Positions 28,739 through 35,139 of a stretch of 64,000 nt of DNA are shown here, piece after piece. The notes beneath the pieces are model-generated. The model was not told the DNA's origin and ran no database searches. It was given only the letters and a program-made list of their open reading frames with translations. The position numbers and the translations under genes were made by a program. The stretch is from Duganella qianjiadongensis (GTDB lineage: Bacteria; Pseudomonadota; Gammaproteobacteria; Burkholderiales; Burkholderiaceae_D). Every line of letters starts with the position of its first letter. Positions within the stretch are counted from its first letter, which is position 1. The DNA is taken from NCBI RefSeq assembly GCF_009857915.1, contig NZ_WWCM01000002.1, positions 1 through 64,000 on the forward strand, in the 5' to 3' direction.

Positions 28739-29757
28739 CGGTCTAACATACTGCGGAAAGCAGAGCTCAGAGTTTCAGTGTAAGTACCATCGCCGTTGCG
28801 GCACAGCAGGCGCGCGGCCAGCCCCTGCCGCTCGGCCAGATGCAGGCCGGCCTCAGGTCCCAGCACGGTCAGTGCCGTGGACCATGCGTCGGCCGCCATG
28901 CATTGCGGATGGATGACGGTAACCGAGGCCAGCGCATTGCTGATCGGCCAGCCGGTACGGGGATCAATGGTGTGCGAATAGCGCTGACCATCATGTTCGA
29001 AATAGCGCCGGTAGTCGCCCGAGGTGGCCACCGCCAAGCCATGCAGCGCCAGCACGATGGACTCCGGCACGCCGGACGCATTGCGCTCGGGCGGCTGCTC
29101 CAGCACCACCCACCATGGCTGGCCATCGGGCTTGGTGCCGGCGCCGCGCAATTCGCCGCCCACTTCCACCAGATAGTGCTGATAACCTTGCGCCTGCAGA
29201 TAAAAAGCCAGCCGGTCCACGCCATAGCCCTTGGCCACAGCCGACAGATCGAGCTGCACGGCGCCGGGCTGGCACACGCTGCGTGTGGCGGCATCGGGCG
29301 CCAGCGTCTGCGGCGCGATGCCCGCGCAGGCCTGCACCAGCTGGGCCGGCGTGGGCGCCGTGTAGCCTGGCTGATCGTAGCGCTCCGATGGGCCGAAGCC
29401 CCATAGATTGACCAGCGCGCCGGCACAGGGGTTGTAAGCCGCACCCGAAGCACAGGCTACGTCCAGCGCAAAGCTCAGCACATCGAAAAACGCTGGCGGC
29501 AGCACCTGCCGCGTGCCGGCAGGTGCGCGGTTGTAGCGGCCCAGATGGGAACCGGCTTCCCAGTGGCTCATCTGCGCCACCACATCATCGAGCTGCTGCT
29601 GCAAGCCCTGCTGCAAGCCGGCCAGATCCACCGCCAGCGGCGCAGCCAGCCGCACCGACCAGCTGGTGCCCATGCTCAGACCACGCAAATCATGCAGCAC
29701 CGCGTGTTCGGGCGGCACGGCATCGCTGATGTAGTGTGGCAGTAGTACGCGGCGCAT
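28735..29757 (-). CDS. apbE: ApbE-like FAD:protein FMN transferase
   Basis: ApbE enzymes attach FMN covalently to Thr or Ser in a D-x-x-S-G-A-T motif of target proteins. The 340-residue protein has the family features MGTSWSVRL, a DLSAVAKGYGVDRLA segment, VEVGGELRGAG and SHTIDPRTGWP. No signal peptide or lipobox is visible, unlike many ApbE proteins, and the start is fixed by the DUF4198 stop 6 bp upstream. A likely target lies in the same operon. Confidence 0.9.
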   Translation of the reverse strand: MRRVLLPHYISDAVPPEHAVLHDLRGLSMGTSWSVRLAAPLAVDLAGLQQGLQQQLDDVVAQMSHWEAGSHLGRYNRAPAGTRQVLPPAFFDVLSFALDVACASGAAYNPCAGALVNLWGFGPSERYDQPGYTAPTPAQLVQACAGIAPQTLAPDAATRSVCQPGAVQLDLSAVAKGYGVDRLAFYLQAQGYQHYLVEVGGELRGAGTKPDGQPWWVVLEQPPERNASGVPESIVLALHGLAVATSGDYRRYFEHDGQRYSHTIDPRTGWPISNALASVTVIHPQCMAADAWSTALTVLGPEAGLHLAERQGLAARLLCRNGDGTYTETLSSAFRSMLDR

Positions 29758-29763
29758 GCAGCT

Positions 29764-30597
29764 TTACTGCGGCAGAATTTCCACCGTAGCAGCGTAGCTG
29801 GCACGGCGCGCCGGCATCTGCGGCGGCTGGCCCGGCACGGCGGCTGCCGCCGCTGGCCACGAAGTACTGAGCAGATACATGCCGGCTGCCGGCAGCTCGA
29901 AACTCACTTCGCCTTGCGCATCCGTAGTCTTGCGGATTTCGCCCAGCGTGCCGCGATAGCGCACGCCACCCGGTATCAGGCTGACACCCTGATTGGCTGC
30001 AGGCTTGCCATCGAGCAGAAAACGCCAGGTCGCTTTTTCACCGCTGCGCAAATCATTCGGATGCGTCACCGGCACCAGCTCCAGCCCCACGCCGCTAGGT
30101 TTGAACACCGCCATGTCAGGCGTGCCGGCGCTGACATAGGTTTCCAGCCGGCTGTGCGAGCGCGTCAGCTTGACTTCGCTAGCGTCTGCCGGCACATCCT
30201 GCGCCAGCGTGGCTTCGCTGCCGCGGAAACGTTTCAGCTCGCCCGCCTTATCCTTGTAGCTGCCCATCACGCCTTGCGATACCAGTGCAATGCGATAGGT
30301 GCCGGGCTTGGCCAGTCTGACATCGAAGGTGTTGCGCAGCTTGCCGTTGCCGATATTTTCCATTGCCGCCGTACTACCGTCCGGTGCCGTAATCACGATG
30401 CCATCGAGCTTGAGGGGCTGATGGTCGATATCGAACAGGCCTTCGGAAATCGCGGCATCCACCGTTACCCACGGTTCCTTGCCCTCCACCACAGTCGACG
30501 ATGGCAGCAGCCACGGTTTATGCGCCTGCGCCTGCACGGCCAGCAGCGCCAGACCCAGCGCTGCGACAGCGCGCAGCGAGGTTTTCAGTTTCAGCAT
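29764..30597 (-). CDS. DUF4198 periplasmic protein
   Basis: The 277-residue protein has a signal peptide ending around QAQAHKPW. The mature protein is made of beta-sandwich-like segments (HKPWLLPSSTVVEG at the start, LRSGEKATWRFLLDGKPA and GEVSFELPAAGMYLLSTSWP at the end). DUF4198 proteins often accompany iron- or nickel-linked loci. Here it lies between DUF2271 and apbE genes, so it may be a periplasmic binding or assembly part of the flavin system. Confidence 0.82.
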   Translation of the reverse strand: MLKLKTSLRAVAALGLALLAVQAQAHKPWLLPSSTVVEGKEPWVTVDAAISEGLFDIDHQPLKLDGIVITAPDGSTAAMENIGNGKLRNTFDVRLAKPGTYRIALVSQGVMGSYKDKAGELKRFRGSEATLAQDVPADASEVKLTRSHSRLETYVSAGTPDMAVFKPSGVGLELVPVTHPNDLRSGEKATWRFLLDGKPAANQGVSLIPGGVRYRGTLGEIRKTTDAQGEVSFELPAAGMYLLSTSWPAAAAAVPGQPPQMPARRASYAATVEILPQ

Positions 30598-30606
30598 GAT
30601 CTATCC

Positions 30607-31122
30607 TCAGGGTTTCAGTTGTACCACGATGGCGCCCAGCTCTTCCTTGCCTTGCGCGCTCACGTTCTGCGCCGTTTTCGGCGGCCACTGCAAGGGCACT
30701 TTGACGGCTTCGCGGCCACCGGCCTCGCGTGCTGCTTCCACCACCAGCGTGTACTGGCCGGCCGGCAGCTTATCCAGCGTGGCCCTGGCTGCCGGGAAGG
30801 TCAGCGTATGCTCGCCCGGCGCGCGGGTCGCGCCGGAAACGCCGTCGAGCGGCAACTCCACTTCGCGTCCCGCCTTACGCCACCACTGGCGCAAATCCTT
30901 GGCCCACTTGGCGCCGCCGTTGTCTTTCTTGCGCGTGTCATACAGCACGCTGAGAGTGGTCACCACTTTCTGCTCCGAATTCTCCAGCCATGCGGCCAGA
31001 TAGGGGCGGTGGTACTCGGCCACGTTCAGCTGCGGCAGTTCCAGTTTGAGTGCCAGATCGGCGCCCATGGCCGAGGCACTGGCCAGCGGCAGGCCCAGCG
31101 CGATGGAATACTTTAATTTCAT
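30607..31122 (-). CDS. DUF2271 protein with ApbE flavinylation motif
   Basis: The 171-residue protein has a short signal peptide (cleavage near residue 20, ASAMGA). The mature part contains D93-G-V-S-G-A-T99, the pattern ApbE uses for covalent FMN on the threonine. It is a beta-rich predicted periplasmic protein. With apbE three genes downstream, a PepSY membrane protein upstream and a flavoreductase, it is probably a small extracytosolic flavoprotein. Flavinylation itself is inferred, not seen. Confidence 0.85.
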   Translation of the reverse strand: MKLKYSIALGLPLASASAMGADLALKLELPQLNVAEYHRPYLAAWLENSEQKVVTTLSVLYDTRKKDNGGAKWAKDLRQWWRKAGREVELPLDGVSGATRAPGEHTLTFPAARATLDKLPAGQYTLVVEAAREAGGREAVKVPLQWPPKTAQNVSAQGKEELGAIVVQLKP

Positions 31123-31152
31123 GGATAACCCGTGTAAGAAAGATGGAACAGA

Positions 31153-31791
31153 TTAGTGGATAAACAGCAAAGCTATAACAAACGGTATCAGTACGCCCAG
31201 CCCGACGATCGGCCAGGTGGACGGACGGTTGGCCGCATGGAATTTCAGGATCAGCAGCCCGGTCAGGCAGAACACCAGACAGGCCACGGCAAACAGGTCG
31301 ATAAACCAGTTCCACACCGTACCCGTGTTGCGCCCTTTGTGCACATCATTGAGCCATGAAATCCAGCCGCGCTCCGTATTTTCGAATTCGGCACTGCCCT
31401 CTTCCAGCGCAAAGCGTACCCACGCATCGCCACCGGCCTTGGGCAGCGCCAGATAGACTTCATCGGCCGCCCATTCGGCCGCACGGTCACCCGCCTGCAC
31501 TTTCCATGTATCACCCAGCCATTGCTGGGCAGCGGCAGGCAGCGCCAGCTTGGCGCCGTCATGCTGCTCGGCATAGCGGCGTAATTGATCTAGCAACGCT
31601 GGCGGCAAGCTGGCTTGCTGACGCTGTATCACCGGTTTGGCTTCGATCTGGCTAGCATGGTTCAGGGTAATGCCAGTGATACTGAACAGTAACATCGCCA
31701 GCAGGCAAAGCGCGGAGCTAATCCAGTGCCATTGGTGCAGATGTTTTAGCCAGAAGGCTCGGCTAGCGTTGCGGTTCGGGGCGGTGCTCAA
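31153..31791 (-). CDS. PepSY-associated membrane protein
   Basis: The 212-residue inner-membrane protein has three hydrophobic helices (about 24-46, 160-182, 191-211) around a periplasmic PepSY-like part. Conserved histidines in HLHQWHW, LNHAS and NDVHKGRNTG fit heme ligation in this family, which includes reductases of siderophore iron. The start is TTG at 31789-31791 with AGGAG 8 nt upstream. It leads a Fur-boxed five-gene operon. Confidence 0.87.
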   Translation of the reverse strand: MSTAPNRNASRAFWLKHLHQWHWISSALCLLAMLLFSITGITLNHASQIEAKPVIQRQQASLPPALLDQLRRYAEQHDGAKLALPAAAQQWLGDTWKVQAGDRAAEWAADEVYLALPKAGGDAWVRFALEEGSAEFENTERGWISWLNDVHKGRNTGTVWNWFIDLFAVACLVFCLTGLLILKFHAANRPSTWPIVGLGVLIPFVIALLFIH

Positions 31792-31815
31792 TCTCGGTTC
31801 TCCTGATTACCGTAC

Positions 31816-31846
31816 AAATGATAATGATTATCATTTGCAATGTCAA
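31816..31846 (-). promoter_or_regulatory. Fur-regulated promoter of the PepSY operon
   Basis: On the minus strand TTGACA (31841-31846) and TATCAT (31818-31823) are separated by exactly 17 bp. A 21-bp perfect palindrome at 31816-31836, with core GATAATGATTATC, covers the spacer and -10. It is a near-ideal Fur box, so Fur-iron should strongly repress this promoter. Confidence 0.92.
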
Positions 31847-31912
31847 ACTATGCATTTATGAAACTTTACCATTGTGACTATGCCTAAGGCGGCAGGCTGT
31901 CGACGCCGGACG

Positions 31913-31919
31913 AAAAAAA
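31913..31919. repeat. Left target-site duplication (A7)
   Basis: Seven A residues lie immediately left of the insertion element. They match the seven A residues at 32968-32974 right of it. IS1595 elements usually duplicate 8 bp; here only 7 match. Confidence 0.6.
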
Positions 31920-31953
31920 GGCTATGCAATGGCCAAGTGTTGAACCGTTCGCG

Positions 31954-31992
31954 CCTCCATCGGTCTAATTGAGTAATTAGACCGATGGGAGG
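31954..31992 (+). promoter_or_regulatory. Hairpin covering the transposase ribosome-binding site
   Basis: Perfect 13-bp arms (31958-31970 and 31975-31987) with a GAGT loop are extended by CCTC against GAGG. The right side contains the GGGAGG ribosome-binding site of the transposase (ATG at 31998). Transcripts entering from outside would fold this hairpin and block translation, a protection known from other insertion sequences. Confidence 0.65.
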
Positions 31993-31997
31993 TTGTG

Positions 31998-32965
31998 ATG
32001 AAAAAGACTGACTTTCAGAGACTGACTGATCAACTTGAGACTCTGTCACCCGAGCAGCGTACGGCGCTAAAGGGCATGTTGAGCCGCTTGTCTGAGCAAG
32101 ACAGTGTATCGGTGCTGACGGAGTTTTTTAGCGCCAAGTGTTCGACTTGCCCGCATTGTGGGTCTGCTAAACTATACCGGCACGGCCAGGCGCATGGTCT
32201 GCCTCGATATCGTTGCCGAGCATGCCACAAGACGTTTAATCCTCTGACAGGCACACCACTGGCGCGCTTGCGACTGCGTCACAAGTGGCTGTCCTACCAC
32301 CAGTGCCTGCTCGATTCCCTCACCATTCGTAAAGCCGCAATGGCCGTTGGCATCAGCCGCGATACCAGTTTCCGTTGGCGGCATCGTTTCCTTGCACGGG
32401 TAAAAGATGACCACCCCAAAAGTCTCCACGGTATTGCCGAAGCAGATGAAATGTATTTGCTAGAGTCAGAAAAGGGAGCACGGCATCTCGCACGTGCGCC
32501 ACGCAAACGGGGTGAGGCTGCGAGCCAGCGAGGCACATCCAAAGAGCAAGTTTGCGTGTTGGTTGCACGCGACCGTACTGGTCAGACGCTGAATTTGTGA
32601 CGGGGCGAGGACCTGTCAGCAAGGCACAATTACATCGCTGTCTGAGGCCGGTGCTCGATAGCGATGTGTTACTCGTAACCGATTCCAACGCGGTATATCG
32701 TTACTTCGCGCGCGAGGCGGAAATCAGCTATGAGTCGATCAACTTACGGGCCAAGCAGCGTGTGCGCGGAGCCATCCATGTCCAAAACGTCAACGCTTAC
32801 CATAGCCGATGTCGTCAATGGCTACAGCGCTTCCATGGTGTCGCAACCCACTACCTACCTAATTATTTGGGATGGCGATGGGCACTCGACGCCCATCGCA
32901 TTGGTACGCCCATCGATCTGCTAAAGGCATCGGCTGGAGTATTTCAACACTTTGCCGCAACATAG
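31998..32965 (+). pseudogene. Frameshifted IS1595-family transposase
   Basis: The first frame (31998-32600) gives the zinc finger (CPHCG, CRACH) and ends after RTGQTLNL. The remainder (VTGRGPVSKAQLHRCL to the YLPNYLGWRWALD region) continues in the -1 frame to a stop at 32963-32965 inside the right terminal repeat. Joining the frames gives 322 residues, normal for the family. A lost T in the AATTTG stretch near 32592-32597 would explain it. A programmed shift is less likely because no classical slippery heptamer is present. Confidence 0.85.
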
Positions 32966-32967
32966 CC

Positions 32968-33002
32968 AAAAAAACCCCGACGGCACGACCGTCGGGGTTT
33001 TT
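32968..33002. terminator. Bidirectional terminator right of the IS
   Basis: A 9-bp stem (32975-32983 with 32989-32997) is flanked by A7 (32968-32974) and T5 (32998-33002). It can terminate the KGG gene on the minus strand. Its A-tract was the target of the IS. Confidence 0.88.
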
Positions 33003-33032
33003 AGCGGGGTGCTAGCTAGCTAGCACCAGCAA

Positions 33033-33452
33033 TCAGGTTTTATTGCCGCTGCGTCCGCCCGTAGAGCTGCCGGAACCACCGGCAGAGCCGCTGCCGGCAC
33101 CGCCTTTGCTGCTACGGCTAGATTCCTCGTCGCTGCTGCCACGGCTGCCGCCGCTGCCGCTCTGGGACGAACCACCCGGGCTGTTCTGGCTGCTGCGGCC
33201 ATCATTCTTGTGGCTCATGCTGCCAGCCCGGCGGGCTTCTTCCGAGGTGAATTCGTGCGCCGTGCCTTTTTCGTGCGCGGCCCGGCCCCCTTCGGCAGCA
33301 ATTTCGCGCTGCTGTTCGGGGTCCATGGAAGCGAAACCGCGTTTGCTGGTATCGCTCTGCTGGCCAGCGGACTTGTTATCGCTCTGCTGGCCACCGGACT
33401 TGTTATCGCTTTGCTTGCTAGCGGATTCGTTGTTCTGATTCGAGCTTGCCAT
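33033..33452 (-). CDS. KGG-motif general stress protein, Ser/Gly-rich
   Basis: The 139-residue hydrophilic protein has a central KGG-type (con-10-like) unit: RGFASMDPEQQREIAAEGGRAA... then HEKGTAHEFTSEEARRAG. It is preceded by short QQSDNKS repeats and followed by a disordered Ser/Gly-rich tail. These proteins are desiccation- and stress-linked, like E. coli YciG. The ATG at 33450-33452 is preceded by AAAGGAG, which decides the start. Confidence 0.88.
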   Translation of the reverse strand: MASSNQNNESASKQSDNKSGGQQSDNKSAGQQSDTSKRGFASMDPEQQREIAAEGGRAAHEKGTAHEFTSEEARRAGSMSHKNDGRSSQNSPGGSSQSGSGGSRGSSDEESSRSSKGGAGSGSAGGSGSSTGGRSGNKT

Positions 33453-33578
33453 GATGATCTCCTTTGGAACTGTTGTGCTGCCAGACCCTGCTTGCGACAC
33501 AGGAGCAGTCATCGTAGTTCAGGGCGACATCGCACAGAATAGGACTCGACCATAACGCACTGTAGGAGTAGTCCCGCG

Positions 33579-33794
33579 CTAGCTGTCGGGCTCGATTAAT
33601 GCGGACATAAATGTGGGCCGGTCGTCCTGCTGGACAATAAGGACTAGTCGCTCCTTGCCCACGCGCAGCAAGGGCTCCAGCAAAGGCGGCAAAGGCGGGA
33701 TAACGCCCTGCACCTTGCGTGCCGGAGGTACGGGCGGCAGCGGTAGCAGCAGGGCGTCGAGTGGCAATATGGTTCTACTTTTTCTGGCGGGCAT
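33579..33794 (-). CDS. Small Pro/Leu-rich hypothetical protein
   Basis: I do not recognise this 71-residue product. It has a basic N-terminus (MPARKSRT), a Pro/Leu-rich middle (LPLPPVPPARK, PPLPPLLEPLL) and a polar end. CAGGAG 6 nt before the ATG supports translation. It might be a small cytoplasmic peptide specific to this lineage. Confidence 0.5.
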   Translation of the reverse strand: MPARKSRTILPLDALLLPLPPVPPARKVQGVIPPLPPLLEPLLRVGKERLVLIVQQDDRPTFMSALIEPDS

Positions 33795-33933
33795 GTGGAC
33801 TCCTGCAGGACCGGCCAGACCCGGACCGGTCTGACTATACCTACCAGCCTAGCGCGCAGATCGCGCGCAGGCTATCGGAAGGCGCTGAGTCGCGGGGTAG
33901 GAAGAAGCCCAAGGCACCTCGGGCAAACCCTGA

Positions 33934-34389
33934 TTACTCGCAAGGCGGCTGCGACTGCTGCATGGCAGCCAGCATTTCTTCCTGCGACATATCACGGATG
34001 TGCTGGGCCAGCGCCCAGTGGTGGCCGAACGGGTCCGTCACCTGCGCATAACGGTCGCCCCAGAACATGTCGGCCGGTTCCATGCGCGATTGTGCACCGG
34101 CCGCCAGCGCCTGCGCATAGGAAGCATCCACATTGGCTACTTTCAGATGCAGGGTCACCGGGCTGCCCTTGAGCGCTTTCGGGCCCAGCCCGCCATACTC
34201 GGGAAAATCATCGGCCAGCATCACCACCGAATCGCCGATCTGCATGGCGGCGTGCATCAGACGCCCTTCCTTGCCCGGCATACGCATGATTTCGCTAGCA
34301 TTAAACGCCTTGCCGTAAAACTCCAGCGCAGCGGCGGCACCTTCGCACACCAGATGGGGCGTGACACTATGCAGTTCTGCTTGTTCCAT
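33934..34389 (-). CDS. VOC family protein, PhnB/glyoxalase-like
   Basis: The 151-residue protein has the paired beta-alpha-beta-beta-beta modules of the vicinal-oxygen-chelate fold: VTPHLVCEGAAAALEFYGKAF at the start, then AAMQIGDSVVMLADD and, in the second half, TLHLKVANVDASYAQALAAGA and DRYAQVTDPFGHHWALA. It resembles PhnB-type proteins. The substrate is unknown. Confidence 0.85.
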   Translation of the reverse strand: MEQAELHSVTPHLVCEGAAAALEFYGKAFNASEIMRMPGKEGRLMHAAMQIGDSVVMLADDFPEYGGLGPKALKGSPVTLHLKVANVDASYAQALAAGAQSRMEPADMFWGDRYAQVTDPFGHHWALAQHIRDMSQEEMLAAMQQSQPPCE

Positions 34390-34464
34390 AGCAAACTCCT
34401 TGCAGTCAGTGGATGGGAGCCGCTACTGTACACCTGCGCTACAGCGCCACGTTAGGCCGCAGCC

Positions 34465-34498
34465 AAAAAAAAATCCGGCGTGCAGCCACACGCCGGAT
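34465..34498 (-). terminator. Terminator of the protease-cohesin operon
   Basis: A 10-bp stem (34473-34482 with 34489-34498) is followed on the minus strand by nine T residues (A-run 34465-34473). It lies about 30 bp after the cohesin gene stop. Confidence 0.92.
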
Positions 34499-34528
34499 CT
34501 GTCAGCCCTTAGCGGCCGGAGGACGGAC

Positions 34529-35104
34529 TCACACCTTGCGGCGCCGCAGTGCAGCCAGTCCCATCAGACCAACTCCCAGCATCAGATAGGTGTCCGGTTC
34601 AGGCACTGCCGTCACCACGGTCTGCGCCGCCCACTGCGGCGCCACCTCATTGCTGGCCGAATCGAGGAACAGCACATCGGCAAAGCTCAGCGTGCTGCTA
34701 CCGGCGCCCAGCACATTGAATTTGAAGTGGGCCAGACTACCGCTGCCGTTCACACCCGGCACAGCACCGAGCATGGTATTGGCCACGTAGTCCACCTTGC
34801 CATTGGCATTATCCGTTGTGCCTTCAAAGAAGTAAGTCTCACCGGCAGCAGACATGAACGAGCCTTCCTTGACTGCATAGATCTGCAGCAGGGCCGGATC
34901 GAACAGCAGCGAGAAGTTGTAGGCATACAGATCGTTTACATCTGCAATGCGCACATCCACATCGACCATATTCCCCACCACACCGGTAGCCGGCGTCACC
35001 ACAAAACTCAGTGCCGGCGCGGCTGCATACGCTGCAGGCGCTACCACTGCTACTGCCAGCAGCGCCGCCTGCAGGCTTTTTTGCATCGTTTTCATATTCA
35101 GCAT
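34529..35104 (-). CDS. Cohesin-domain protein with PEP-CTERM sorting signal
   Basis: The 191-residue protein has a signal peptide (cleavage near residue 28, AYAAAP) and one cohesin-like domain (about 29-160: LSFVVTPATGVVGNMVDVDVRI, then YAYNFSLLFDPALLQI and GSGSLAHFKFNVLG). It ends in a PEP-CTERM tail: VPEPDTYLML, a hydrophobic helix, then RRRKV. PEP-CTERM tails are processed by exosortase, so the cohesin would be delivered to the outer surface or matrix. The gene follows the dockerin protease by 35 bp in one operon, so the two are a candidate binding pair. AAGGAAAA precedes the ATG. Confidence 0.88.
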   Translation of the reverse strand: MLNMKTMQKSLQAALLAVAVVAPAAYAAAPALSFVVTPATGVVGNMVDVDVRIADVNDLYAYNFSLLFDPALLQIYAVKEGSFMSAAGETYFFEGTTDNANGKVDYVANTMLGAVPGVNGSGSLAHFKFNVLGAGSSTLSFADVLFLDSASNEVAPQWAAQTVVTAVPEPDTYLMLGVGLMGLAALRRRKV

Positions 35105-35139
35105 ATCAATTTTCCTTTTGCCCTCAGGGCTACATAGAA

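Larger units (their letters stand above)
31920..32967 (+). mobile_element. IS1595-like insertion sequence
   Basis: The 1,048-bp element is bounded by 25-bp imperfect terminal inverted repeats (31920-31944 and 32943-32967, 20 of 25 identical, both starting GGCTATG and ending AAGTGTTGAA). It is flanked by A7 duplications. It encodes a transposase with an N-terminal zinc finger and the IS1595 DDE-type core, now broken by a frameshift. It inserted in the A-tract of a bidirectional terminator. It lies about 70 bp upstream of the -35 of the PepSY operon. Confidence 0.9.

Noticed and set aside
32552-32965. Second half of the transposase as an independent gene
   Set aside because: Its start lies inside the first frame and the sequence continues the same transposase domain, so a frameshift explains it better.
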